Positions 1 through 8,450 of a stretch of DNA of 64,000 nucleotides are shown here, piece after piece. Numbering within the stretch: the first letter of the stretch is position 1; every line of letters starts with the position of its first letter. Both the position numbers and the translations under genes were made by a program. The DNA comes from Parahoeflea olei. GTDB lineage: Bacteria > Pseudomonadota > Alphaproteobacteria > Rhizobiales > Rhizobiaceae. The notes beneath the pieces were generated by a model. The model was not told the origin of the DNA. It searched no databases and saw nothing but the letters and a program-made list of their open reading frames with translations. The stretch covers positions 366,640 through 430,639 of the forward strand of contig NZ_LQZT01000023.1 of the NCBI RefSeq assembly GCF_001703635.1, given 5' to 3'.

Positions 1-1710
1 CATCCGCCGCCCCGAACGCACCGAGCCATGGCAGGCCATGGTCGAGGCCACCGCTTCGAGCCGTTCGGTCAGGCCGTCGGCGCTGTCCCATTCGGCGATT
101 TCGTCGGCAAGGTCACGGATCAGGCCGGTCACGTCGGTGTCGCCGAGCATCGACGGCGTCTCCCGCACGGCGATCGCCCCGGGGCCGAAGCGCTCGAGCA
201 CCAGCCCGAGATGGGCGAGGTCAGCCGCGCGTTCGGCGAGCCGGTCGCAGTCGTCCTCCGGCAGGTCGATGATCTCGGGCAGCAAGAGAAGCTGCGAGGG
301 CACCCGGCCCGCCCGCAGCGCGGTTTTCATCCGTTCGAACACCAGCCTTTCATGGGCCGCATGCTGGTCGACGATCACCAGCCCGTCCTCGGTCTGGGCG
401 ACGATGTAGTTCTCGTGGATCTGCGTGCGCACCGCGCCGAGCGGATGCGCCTGCAGCGCCGGGTCGGGCGTGGCGCTCTCGCCGATCCGCGCCGAAGGCG
501 CGAGCGCGCCTGAAATCTCCGGCTGGTCGGGTTCGGCAAAGCCCGCGGCCGCGGGCTCGAGCGGGCGGGACGGTGACAGGCCAAGCTGCCAGCCGCCACG
601 GGGCAGCCCCGACGCGGCGGCGAAGGAGGGGCGCGCGGCCGTCCCGGCAAAGGGCGCGCCGCCAACCCCGCCGGGCGCGCGGAAGGCGCCGGCGAGGCCA
701 AGGCGCGCTGAGGGCGAGGCGCGGTCCCCGCCTTCGGTCAGTGCCTGGCGGATGGCGCCGACGATCAGGCCCCGGACCAGGCCCGGATCGCGGAACCGGA
801 CATCGGCCTTGGCCGGGTGCACGTTGACATCGACCAGCGCCGGATCGAGCGTGATCCACAACACCGCGACCGGATAGCGCCCGCGCGGCAGCGTATCGGA
901 ATAGGCGGCGCGGATCGCCGACAGGATCTGCTTGTCCTGCACCGGGCGGCCGTTGACGAAGGCGTATTGGGCGAGCGAATTGGCCTTGTTCCAGGTGGGC
1001 AGTCCGACATGGCCCATCAACCCCACATCCTCGCGCACGGCGTCGACGGCTATGGTGTTGGCCGCGAATTCGCCGCCCAGCACCTGGGCGATGCGCGCGA
1101 GGCGATCCTCGCCCACGGCCGGCAGGTCGAGCGTGGCCCGGTCCGGGCCCGACAGCGTGAAGCGCACGGCGGGAAACGCGATGGCGATACGGCGGACCAC
1201 CTCGGTGATCGCGGCGGTCTCGGCGCGATCGGACTTGAGGAACTTGAGCCGCGCGGGCGTTGCGAAGAACAGGTCGCGCACCTCGACCGTTGTGCCGGGA
1301 TTGGCCGCCGCCGGCTTGATCGGGGTGGGCACGCCGCCGGCGAGCGAAACCTCGTTGGCATGCGGCGCATGGCCCGGCCGGGAGCGCAGCGTCAGCCGCG
1401 CCACCGAGCCGATCGAGGGCAGTGCCTCGCCGCGAAAGCCGAGCGTGCGGATATCGTCGAGCCGCTCGTCGAGCTTGGAGGTGCAGTGGCGCCGCACCGC
1501 CAGCGCGAGATCCTCGGCATCCATGCCGGAACCGTCGTCGATCACCCGGATCAGCGCCTTCCCGCCGGCCGCGGTGGCGATCTCGATGCGTTTCGCGCCG
1601 GCGTCGATGGCGTTCTCGACCAGTTCCTTGACGACACTGGCGGGCCGCTCGATGACTTCGCCGGCGGCAATCTGGTTGATCAGGGTCTCGGGCAGTTGGT
1701 GAATGCGCAT
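1..1710 (-). CDS. mutL: DNA mismatch repair protein MutL (3' end beyond window)
   Basis: MutL couples mismatch recognition by MutS to strand incision and excision. The first 570 residues are present; the reading frame is open to base 1, so only a few tens of residues are missing. The N-terminus starts [19 protein letters not shown], followed by the GHKL ATPase motifs ([11 protein letters not shown] near residue 30, DDGSGM, GFRGEAL). After a proline/alanine-rich linker the C-terminal dimerisation domain carries [12 protein letters not shown], which fits the DQHA(X)2E(X)4E endonuclease motif. MutL is therefore probably a nicking MutL, as expected in bacteria lacking MutH. The start is the ATG at 1710, where the family begins. 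It is transcribed away from the signalling genes at 2 kb. Confidence 0.96.
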   Translation of the reverse strand, partial: MRIHQLPETLINQIAAGEVIERPASVVKELVENAIDAGAKRIEIATAAGGKALIRVIDDGSGMDAEDLALAVRRHCTSKLDERLDDIRTLGFRGEALPSIGSVARLTLRSRPGHAPHANEVSLAGGVPTPIKPAAANPGTTVEVRDLFFATPARLKFLKSDRAETAAITEVVRRIAIAFPAVRFTLSGPDRATLDLPAVGEDRLARIAQVLGGEFAANTIAVDAVREDVGLMGHVGLPTWNKANSLAQYAFVNGRPVQDKQILSAIRAAYSDTLPRGRYPVAVLWITLDPALVDVNVHPAKADVRFRDPGLVRGLIVGAIRQALTEGGDRASPSARLGLAGAFRAPGGVGGAPFAGTAARPSFAAASGLPRGGWQLGLSPSRPLEPAAAGFAEPDQPEISGALAPSARIGESATPDPALQAHPLGAVRTQIHENYIVAQTEDGLVIVDQHAAHERLVFERMKTALRAGRVPSQLLLLPEIIDLPEDDCDRLAERAADLAHLGLVLERFGPGAIAVRETPSMLGDTDVTGLIRDLADEIAEWDSADGLTERLEAVASTMACHGSVRSGRRM

Positions 1711-2053
1711 CGGGCCATGTTGGCGGATTCGCCCCCGAGCGCAATGCTTGGCCGCGCTTTGACGTGGATAAACCGGGGCGCGTGGCCGTCCTGCCCAGCC
1801 GTCCGAGCCCTGCCTGTCCCGCTCTTCCCGCGGCACGCGGCGGCAGCGGCCGCGTGCCCCGCAATCGCACAACCGCCCGCTGTGGTTAAGCGTGATTTAA
1901 CCCTCCTGTGCCATCGTCTGTCCACGCCTTCTGGCTGTGGTGCCGGACCCCGCCGATGCGGAGCCCGGCCGGGACGGGTCGGGAAGGCGTGTGGACTGCA
2001 GTCCAACTCGCCCGAAGGCTGGCCGACTGTCCCGGAACCGGATTTGGACTGAT
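1711..2053. other. Divergent intergenic region between mutL and the PAS/receiver gene
   Basis: These 343 bases hold no convincing gene. They contain a CtrA-type box (1886-1901, listed separately) and a perfect 14-bp palindrome, TGGACTGCAGTCCA, at 1992-2005, 48 bases ahead of the ATG at 2054. An upstream extension of the PAS/receiver frame to 1937 is open, but it has arginine/proline-rich shadow composition and lacks a ribosome binding site, so I treat it as non-coding. Confidence 0.5.
1886..1901 (+). promoter_or_regulatory. CtrA-type binding box (TTAA-N7-TTAAC)
   Basis: TTAA (1886-1889), seven bases, then TTAAC (1897-1901) match the consensus of the alphaproteobacterial cell-cycle regulator CtrA exactly. 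It lies about 150 bases ahead of the PAS/receiver start and 176 bases ahead of mutL. The orientation of the TTAAC end suits the plus-strand gene. The match is seen directly; binding is inferred. Confidence 0.5.
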
Positions 2054-3817
2054 ATGACGTCGAGCGACACCGAGACCCAGAAGCAATGTTTCGAGGCCAA
2101 GGCCATCGAGGGTCTGGCGTCTGCGCTCGATATCGCCATCATCATCTATGACCGCAATGATACGCTGATCGCCGTCACCCCCCAGTTCCGCACTTTCTTC
2201 GATGTCTCACCCGAAGTCCTGACCCCCGGTGCACGGCTGCGCGATCTCCTGAACCAGACCCACGATGCCGGCGCGCGCGTGCTCGGTTCGCTCAACGGCC
2301 GGATGCGCTCGATCTCGCGCGACGACTGGATCGCCGAGCGGATCGCCCTGCACTGGCGCGAACGGTATGAAAGCGTCGAGAAACTCGCCGACGGACGCTG
2401 GATCAAGATGTGCAAGCGGCGTTTGCCGGACGGCATCCTGGTCTCCACCATCCAGGACGTCTCCGAGCAGAAACGCCAGGATGCGGAACTGGCGGCGATC
2501 CGGCAGCAGGCCGAACTGGCGCAGCACATTCTCGACAATCTGGTCAATCCGGTGATGGTCAAGGACCAGGACCTGCGCTACGTGATCGTCAACGATGCCT
2601 TCTGCCAGGTGAACGGGTTGCACTGGCGCCAGATCCTGGGCCGCACCGCGGGCGATCTCGTCGCGCCGGACCTTGCCGCCCGGTTCGAGGCGGCCGAGCG
2701 CCGTGTGCTCGAAACCGGCGAGCCCTTCGACGCGGTCGAGGACATCTACCGCGTGGACGGATCGGTCATTCACGCCATCACCCATGCGCGTCGCTCGGGT
2801 ACGCCGGGACAGTATTATGTCACCGTGTCGTTCGACGATATCAGTGCCTTGCCGCAGGGGCTGCGGCGCGATCCCGACATTACCTCCCGGTACGATCTCA
2901 AGAGCACGACCAGCGCCGGCAAGACCAAGACCCTGACCGCCGCCAATCCGCCGCCATCCGGGGCACCCCAGCGCATCCTCATTCTCGATGATGTTCCGCA
3001 GCGAGCCGCGGGCCGCGTTGCGGAACTTGTTGCCGCCGGGCACGATGCCATCGCCATCGCCGACGCGGAGGAGGCGCTGGCGTTTCTCGACACGCTCAGA
3101 TCGATGCGGTTGTCGCTCGGCCGCATCGAGACGACGCCCGAACTGGCCCGCCGTCTTGCGCCCGCAGCGCGCACCACCGCCCACCCCATGCTCCGGCAGG
3201 CGATCGAGGTGTGCCTCGGTCGCGAGCATTCACGATCTTCCGAAACCGTGAGCGCACCTGCGGCGGCGGCTGTGCCTTCTGCCTCGCACCCGCCGCAGCC
3301 CGAGGCGGCGCGGCTCCCGGCGGTCCCCGCAGCTGGCGAGGACCGGGACCCGCCGGCGCCTGTCGTGACGGGCGGACAGGACCAGTCGCCCGCCGCCGAG
3401 CCGCCGTCCAGGCGGGTCCGGGTGCTCGTCGCCGAGGACAACGATGTCAACCAGATCGTGTTCGAAAAGATCCTCGAAGGCATCGGCGTCGATTTCCGCA
3501 TCGTGTCCAATGGCGAGGAGGCCGTGGCCGCCTGGCGGGCGGCGGTGCCGGACCTGATCCTGATGGATGTGTCGATGCCGGTGATGAACGGATTGCAGGC
3601 GGCGCAGGCGATCCGCGAAGCTGAGACCGCCTGCGCGGACACCCAGGCGCATGTCCCGATCATCGCCGTGACCGCCCATGCCATGAGCGGCGACAAGGAA
3701 CGCTGTTTTGCTGCCGGAATGGATGATTATCTGTCCAAGCCTGTCAGTCCTGAAAAGCTCGAAACCATCATCCGGAAGTGGGTCGACAGTCCCGACAGGC
3801 TGATTTTGCTCGGTTAA
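2054..3817 (+). CDS. PAS-domain / response-receiver signalling protein without kinase domain
   Basis: A 587-residue cytoplasmic signalling protein. Two PAS-like modules occupy roughly residues 12-120 (starting LDIAIIIYDRND) and 165-280 (NPVMVKDQDLRYVIVNDAF). A short receiver-like segment (ILILDDVPQRAAG, about 310-360) lacks most receiver residues. After a proline/alanine linker, a complete receiver domain covers about 454-580, with acidic pair E461/D462, phospho-acceptor Asp505 (LMDVSMP), Thr540 and Lys562 (LSKP). No HisKA or HATPase domain is present, so it must be phosphorylated by a separate kinase or phosphotransferase. The ATG at 2054 begins MTSSDTETQ and excludes a low-quality upstream extension. 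The next gene, 117 bases downstream, is a GGDEF-EAL protein, which suggests a shared c-di-GMP pathway. Confidence 0.8.
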   Translation: MTSSDTETQKQCFEAKAIEGLASALDIAIIIYDRNDTLIAVTPQFRTFFDVSPEVLTPGARLRDLLNQTHDAGARVLGSLNGRMRSISRDDWIAERIALHWRERYESVEKLADGRWIKMCKRRLPDGILVSTIQDVSEQKRQDAELAAIRQQAELAQHILDNLVNPVMVKDQDLRYVIVNDAFCQVNGLHWRQILGRTAGDLVAPDLAARFEAAERRVLETGEPFDAVEDIYRVDGSVIHAITHARRSGTPGQYYVTVSFDDISALPQGLRRDPDITSRYDLKSTTSAGKTKTLTAANPPPSGAPQRILILDDVPQRAAGRVAELVAAGHDAIAIADAEEALAFLDTLRSMRLSLGRIETTPELARRLAPAARTTAHPMLRQAIEVCLGREHSRSSETVSAPAAAAVPSASHPPQPEAARLPAVPAAGEDRDPPAPVVTGGQDQSPAAEPPSRRVRVLVAEDNDVNQIVFEKILEGIGVDFRIVSNGEEAVAAWRAAVPDLILMDVSMPVMNGLQAAQAIREAETACADTQAHVPIIAVTAHAMSGDKERCFAAGMDDYLSKPVSPEKLETIIRKWVDSPDRLILLG

Positions 3818-3934
3818 CGTATTTTTCTGGCTGAAATGCACCGATATCTTCTTGCGGGCCCATTATAGGACAATCTTAAGATATCTGTCGGATGGTTGAG
3901 CCTATATTCATGCGTGCGGACACGACAGATTTTT

Positions 3935-5314
3935 ATGACCCAGGATGACGACGCCATAGACCCGATCTCCCATACGCCGCAGGCGGTGGCCTATACGGAC
4001 CCGCTGACCGGCCTCGGCAACCGCAGGCGGTTGATGGACAAGATCCGCAAGCTTGCTTCCGAGAGAGCGGATGATCCGGCGCCTTTCACGATCGGCATCG
4101 CCAATATCGACGGTTTCAAGCCGATCAACGATCTGTTCGGGCACGCCGCCGGCGACGAGATCCTGTGCCAGGTGGCCCACCGGTTGCGCGCCTGTCTGCC
4201 CGATGGCGGCTTCGTGGCGCGCATCGAGAGCGACGAATTCGCCTTCATCCTGCCACTGGTGTTCGAAAAGAAGGGCGCCGAGAAGATCGGTCGCATGTTC
4301 AAGGACGTGCTGTCCGCGCCCTATGACCTGGGCGACCGCAATGTGCGCCTGTCGGCCTCCTTCGGCTTTGCCGTCTATCCCTTCGCCGGCGAGCAGTTTG
4401 CCGAGCTTCTCAAAAGCGCCGATACCGCGCTCTACCGTTCCAAGCGGCGCGGCCGGGGACAGATCACCATCTACTCCGAGGAAATCGCCGAGGAGATCCG
4501 GCGCGGCACGCAGATCGAGCAGGCATTGCGCAGGGCCATCATCGCCGACGAGGTCGCCTGCCATTTTCAGCCGATCGTCAATCTCGCCGACGGGGCGATC
4601 CAGGGCTTCGAGGCGCTGGCGCGCTGGACCGACCGCGAACTGGGCGTCGTTTCGCCGAGCGTGTTCATCCCGCTTGCCGAGGAACGCGGCTTCATCGATT
4701 CGCTGACCGAGACCCTGCTCAAGAAGGCCGCGGAAACGGCCCGGCACTGGCCGAGCAACCTGTTCCTGTCGTTCAACCTGTCCTCCGCGCAGCTGATCGA
4801 TCCGGCGACGGCCTTCAATGTGCTGGCGGTGATCAACCGGGTCGGCTTCGACCCGCGCCGGCTCGAACTGGAAATCACCGAGACGGCGATGATGAGCGAC
4901 CCCGAAGTCGCCGCCAAGGTCATCAACGAACTCCATGCCGTCGGCATCCGCGTGTCGCTCGACGATTTCGGCACCGGCCAGTCGAGCCTGGGCAGGTTGC
5001 GCGACTTTGCCTTCAACAAGGTCAAGATCGATCGCAGCTTCGTCAACGAGATCACGGTCGACAAGTCCGCCGAGCACATCGTGCGCGCGATCCTGACCAT
5101 GTGCGAGGGGCTGAACCTCAAGGTGATCGCCGAGGGCATCGAGACTGAAGAGCAGGCCGAAAAGCTGCGCGCGCTCGGGTGCAAGACGGGGCAGGGCTGG
5201 CTCTACGGCAAGGCCGTCGATGCCCCCGGAAGCTTCAGCCTGATCGAGGTCCAGCAGGCCGCCGGGCTGCAGGATTCCAAGTCCGCAAGCAAGCTCTACG
5301 GCGTCATCCGCTAA
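3935..5314 (+). CDS. GGDEF-EAL protein, probable c-di-GMP phosphodiesterase
   Basis: A 459-residue protein with an N-terminal GGDEF domain (about 25-190) and a C-terminal EAL domain (about 200-450). The cyclase signature is degenerate (ESDEF instead of GGDEF) and no RxxD inhibitory site precedes it, although the substrate-pocket motif NIDGFKPINDLFGH is kept. The EAL half looks intact: FEALARW, FNLSSAQL, LEITETAMM, DDFGTGQSSL, KIDRSF and AEGIETEEQ. I expect a c-di-GMP phosphodiesterase with a catalytically dead or GTP-sensing GGDEF domain. The ATG at 3935 is preferred over a TTG at 3896; neither has a strong ribosome binding site. There is no transmembrane segment, so input probably comes from the neighbouring PAS/receiver protein. 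The 3' end overlaps the convergent LysR gene by 11 bases. Confidence 0.9.
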   Translation: MTQDDDAIDPISHTPQAVAYTDPLTGLGNRRRLMDKIRKLASERADDPAPFTIGIANIDGFKPINDLFGHAAGDEILCQVAHRLRACLPDGGFVARIESDEFAFILPLVFEKKGAEKIGRMFKDVLSAPYDLGDRNVRLSASFGFAVYPFAGEQFAELLKSADTALYRSKRRGRGQITIYSEEIAEEIRRGTQIEQALRRAIIADEVACHFQPIVNLADGAIQGFEALARWTDRELGVVSPSVFIPLAEERGFIDSLTETLLKKAAETARHWPSNLFLSFNLSSAQLIDPATAFNVLAVINRVGFDPRRLELEITETAMMSDPEVAAKVINELHAVGIRVSLDDFGTGQSSLGRLRDFAFNKVKIDRSFVNEITVDKSAEHIVRAILTMCEGLNLKVIAEGIETEEQAEKLRALGCKTGQGWLYGKAVDAPGSFSLIEVQQAAGLQDSKSASKLYGVIR

Positions 5315-6221
5315 GGCTGCGGCCTTCCTTTGCCAGCCAGGTGAGAACCTGTTCCGCCTGCGGTGACAGCGGCCGCGCCTTCGGCCAGATCACGTGGAAT
5401 GCCGCGCCCGTTTCCAGCCGGTGTCCCGTCACCTTGCGCAACAACCCGGTTTCGATCAGCCGCGCGGTCAGATGCTGCCAGCTCAGCGCGATCCCCTGTC
5501 CCTCCATCACCGCCTGGATCACCAGCACGTAATCGTTGATCGCCAGACCGCGATTGGCCGTGGCCGCATTGACCCCGGCGCTCAGGAACCATTGCCGCCA
5601 GTCGCAGGCGCTGCGATACGGCTCCTCGAGATGAATGAGCCTGTGGCGGGTCAGGTGCGCCACGCTTTCGGGAACGCCGTGCTTTTCGAGATAGGCGGCG
5701 CTTGCCACGGCCTCGATCACCTCAGGTGCGATCAGGGCGCTGTCATAGTCAGGCCAATCCTCGCTGCGCCCGCCCCGCACGGCGAGTTCGATCGGCTCGT
5801 TGCGGATGTCGAGGTCCCGGTCCGAGGTCTGGATCCTGAGGTCGATGTCGGGCAGTTCGTCGCGCAGCCGGTGCAGCCTGGGCAGCATCCACAGCGAGGC
5901 AAAGGCGGTCGAGGCGGCAAGCGTGACGCTTGCCGCGCGGCCGCGCGCGCGCAGGTCTTCGGCGGACTTGCGGATATGGCTCAAGCCCAGCGTCACATCG
6001 GCATGGAAGATCCGCCCGGCCTCGGTGAGCGTCACCTTGCGGTGGGCGCGGTGAAACAGCGGCGTGCCGAGCTGGCGCTCGAGCGCGCGCACGGCGTAGC
6101 TGACCGCAGCCTGGGTCATGCCCAGCTCCTCCGCCGCCCGGGTGAAGCCCAGATGTCGTCCGGCCGCCTCGAAGACGATCAGATGGCCGGCCGACGGCAG
6201 CAGGTGGCGGAGGTTATCCAT
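5304..6221 (-). CDS. LysR-family transcriptional regulator (GcvA-like)
   Basis: A 305-residue LysR regulator. The N-terminal winged helix-turn-helix reads GFTRAAEELGMTQAAVSYAV at about residues 25-44, followed by LERQLGTPLFHR, and a periplasmic-binding-like effector domain completes the protein. It is divergently transcribed from the MttB-family gene with 101 bases between the starts, the standard arrangement for a LysR regulator and its target. The palindrome at 6220-6234 overlaps its own start codon and suggests autoregulation. The likely effector is a methylated amine or a derivative (inference). Confidence 0.92.
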   Translation of the reverse strand: MDNLRHLLPSAGHLIVFEAAGRHLGFTRAAEELGMTQAAVSYAVRALERQLGTPLFHRAHRKVTLTEAGRIFHADVTLGLSHIRKSAEDLRARGRAASVTLAASTAFASLWMLPRLHRLRDELPDIDLRIQTSDRDLDIRNEPIELAVRGGRSEDWPDYDSALIAPEVIEAVASAAYLEKHGVPESVAHLTRHRLIHLEEPYRSACDWRQWFLSAGVNAATANRGLAINDYVLVIQAVMEGQGIALSWQHLTARLIETGLLRKVTGHRLETGAAFHVIWPKARPLSPQAEQVLTWLAKEGRSLSG

Positions 6222-6234
6222 AAGCCTAGCTTAT
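6220..6234. promoter_or_regulatory. LTTR-type palindrome at the LysR start
   Basis: ATAAGC-CTA-GCTTAT is a perfect 6-3-6 inverted repeat containing a T-N11-A core. It covers the LysR start codon and lies about 90 bases upstream of the divergent methyltransferase gene, a typical site for a LysR autoregulator. Confidence 0.45.
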
Positions 6235-6322
6235 CCAAAGCCCCAGAATTTTCCAGCGTTACATGCTGCTGTCGCGCTCCTAGAGTCATGGTTCGCACGG
6301 CCGGGTCGGAGGAGGATGCCCC

Positions 6323-7918
6323 ATGGATACGACGGACACGCCGATGGAGGCGACAGACAGGATGGCCGCTCCTTCGGCGGGCACGGCGCGGCGGGAACGA
6401 TCGGGCGGCCGCGACGGTCGCAGGTCCTCGGGGCGGACCTCCGCGCTGCCGCATCGGGCCGCGCCCTATATCGTGCGCAACATCCCGACCTACGACATTC
6501 TCGGCGAGGAGAGCCTCGGTCGGATCGAGGCCGCCGCCGACCGGATCCTTGCGGAAATCGGCATCGAATTCCGCGATGACCCGGTGGCGCTCGAGCACTG
6601 GAAGGCCGCCGGCGCCGATGTCGACGGTCTGCTCGTCAGGTTCGAGCCCGGGATGCTGCGCGAGATCCTGAAATCGGCGCCGCCGAGCTTCACCCAGCAT
6701 GCGCGCAATCCCGCCAACAGTGTCGAGATCGGCGGCAAAAATGTCGTCTTCGCCCCGGCCTATGGCTCTCCCTTCGTCATGGACCTCGACAAGGGCCGCC
6801 GCTACGGCACCATCGAGGATTTCCGCAACTTCATCAAGCTCGCCCAGTCGAGCCCCTGGCTGCACCATTCGGGCGGCACCATCTGCGAGCCGGTGGACGT
6901 GCCGGTCAACAAGCGCCATCTCGACATGGTCTATAGCCATCTCAAATATTCCGACCGCTGCTTCATGGGCTCGGTGACGGCGGAGAGCCGTGCCGAGGAC
7001 AATATCGAAATGGCGCGCATCGTGTTCGGGCGCGACTTCGTCGATCGCAACTGCGTGATCCTGGGCAATGTCAACGTCAACTCGCCACTGGTCTGGGACG
7101 GCACCATGACCAATGCGCTTCGCGCCTATGCGCGGGCCAACCAGGCGGCGGTGATCGTGCCGTTCATCCTCGGCGGGGCCATGGGCCCGGTCACCAATGC
7201 CGGCGCGATCGCCCAGTCACTCGCCGAGACCATGGCGGGCTGCGCGCTCACCCAGCTCGAGCGCAAGGGCGCGCCGGTGATCTTCGGCAATTTCCTCTCC
7301 TCGATGTCGCTGAGGTCGGGCTCGCCCACCTTCGGCACGCCCGAACCTGCAATCGGCTCGATGGTGATCGGGCAACTGGCGCGCCGGCTCAACCTGCCTT
7401 TGCGATGCGCGGGCAATTTCTCCAATTCCAAGCTGCCCGACGCGCAGGCCATGAACGAGGGCACCATGTCGATGCTCTCGGCGGTGCATTGCGGGGCGAA
7501 CTTCATCCTGCACTCGGCCGGCTTCCTCGACGGGCTGTTGTCGATGTCCTACGAGAAATTCGTGATGGACGCCGATTTCTGCGGGGCGCTGCATTCCTAT
7601 CTTGCGGGCGTGGTTGTCGACGACAATACGCTTGCTCTTGACGCCTTCCGCGAAGTCGGCGTCGGCAAGCACTTTCTCGGCTGCGCCCACACCATGGAGA
7701 ACTACCAGACCGCATTCTGGGATTCCGCGATCGCCGACAACGAGCCCTTTGAGAAATGGGACATCGCCGGCCGCACCGACGCCGCGACCCGGGCGAATGC
7801 GCGCTGGAAGCAGATGCTCGCCGACTACCAGGCCCCGCCGATGGATCCGGCCATTGACGAGGCCCTTGTGGAATTTGTCGATCGGACCAAAGCGCAGATG
7901 GCGGATGCATGGTATTGA
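6323..7918 (+). CDS. MttB-family (trimethylamine methyltransferase-like) protein, non-pyrrolysine
   Basis: A 531-residue member of the trimethylamine:corrinoid methyltransferase superfamily. The first 45 residues are a low-complexity leader; the conserved fold begins near NIPTYDILGEESLGRIE. Archaeal MttB has an amber-encoded pyrrolysine, whereas this frame has no internal stop, so it belongs to the non-pyrrolysine group. Characterised members of that group demethylate quaternary amines such as glycine betaine, proline betaine and carnitine onto a corrinoid protein. The start at 6323 follows a strong GGAGGA site. The gene is divergent from a LysR regulator and followed by a DgcA/StcD-like demethylase. 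No corrinoid protein or reductive activase lies in the window, so the methyl acceptor is unknown. Confidence 0.85.
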   Translation: MDTTDTPMEATDRMAAPSAGTARRERSGGRDGRRSSGRTSALPHRAAPYIVRNIPTYDILGEESLGRIEAAADRILAEIGIEFRDDPVALEHWKAAGADVDGLLVRFEPGMLREILKSAPPSFTQHARNPANSVEIGGKNVVFAPAYGSPFVMDLDKGRRYGTIEDFRNFIKLAQSSPWLHHSGGTICEPVDVPVNKRHLDMVYSHLKYSDRCFMGSVTAESRAEDNIEMARIVFGRDFVDRNCVILGNVNVNSPLVWDGTMTNALRAYARANQAAVIVPFILGGAMGPVTNAGAIAQSLAETMAGCALTQLERKGAPVIFGNFLSSMSLRSGSPTFGTPEPAIGSMVIGQLARRLNLPLRCAGNFSNSKLPDAQAMNEGTMSMLSAVHCGANFILHSAGFLDGLLSMSYEKFVMDADFCGALHSYLAGVVVDDNTLALDAFREVGVGKHFLGCAHTMENYQTAFWDSAIADNEPFEKWDIAGRTDAATRANARWKQMLADYQAPPMDPAIDEALVEFVDRTKAQMADAWY

Positions 7919-7946
7919 CGGGGTGGACATCAACCGGAGGTACCAG

Positions 7947-8390
7947 ATGCGCAAGACGTTCCCTATCCTGACCCTGTTGGCATCGATCGCAGCCGGACCG
8001 GCCGTCGCCGGCGAGCCCGCCGAGGCGGTGCGGTATTTCTACGAGAATATCGGCGCGGAAGTGGACGTTGCGAGCCGCGACCGCTTCACCAGCCCCGCAC
8101 TCGATTTCCTGAACGCCGCCGATGCCGCCTGGGACCGCGACGAGACCGTCTGCATCGATTTCGGCTTCGCGGTCGACGCGCAGGATTTCGACGAGGACGA
8201 AATCGCCACAACCCTGAAACTCGATGAGACGGTCGAGGGCGATACCGCCAGGGTCAGCGCCCGCTTCGAGAATTTCGGCCAGCCGACCCAGGTCGACTGG
8301 ACGCTGCGCAAGGGCGCAACCGGCTGGCTGGTCGCCGACATCGCCGCCCCCGACAAATCCTGGAGCGTCTCCACGATGGAGTGCCAGTGA
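7947..8390 (+). CDS. Small exported protein of unknown function
   Basis: A 147-residue protein with a clear Sec signal peptide (MRKTFPILTLLASIAAGPAVAG, cleavage probably after AVA near residue 20). The mature part is acidic, with a helical N-half (EAVRYFYENIGAEVD) and a beta-rich C-half, and resembles small NTF2-like or DUF3828-like periplasmic proteins; I do not assign a family. The start follows GGAGG at 7935-7939. It sits between the MttB-family gene (28 bases upstream) and the demethylase gene (60 bases downstream), so it is probably co-transcribed and may act in the periplasmic side of the same pathway. Confidence 0.7.
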   Translation: MRKTFPILTLLASIAAGPAVAGEPAEAVRYFYENIGAEVDVASRDRFTSPALDFLNAADAAWDRDETVCIDFGFAVDAQDFDEDEIATTLKLDETVEGDTARVSARFENFGQPTQVDWTLRKGATGWLVADIAAPDKSWSVSTMECQ

Positions 8391-8450
8391 GCCTGACAAC
8401 CTGAGCGGAGTGCGCGATCTCCGCCCGGCCGAACCCGAGGAGTCCCGCCG

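Noticed and set aside
5304..6221. The LysR gene at 5.3 kb as regulator of the GGDEF-EAL gene
   Set aside because: The two are convergent and share only 3' ends; the divergent MttB-family gene is the natural target.
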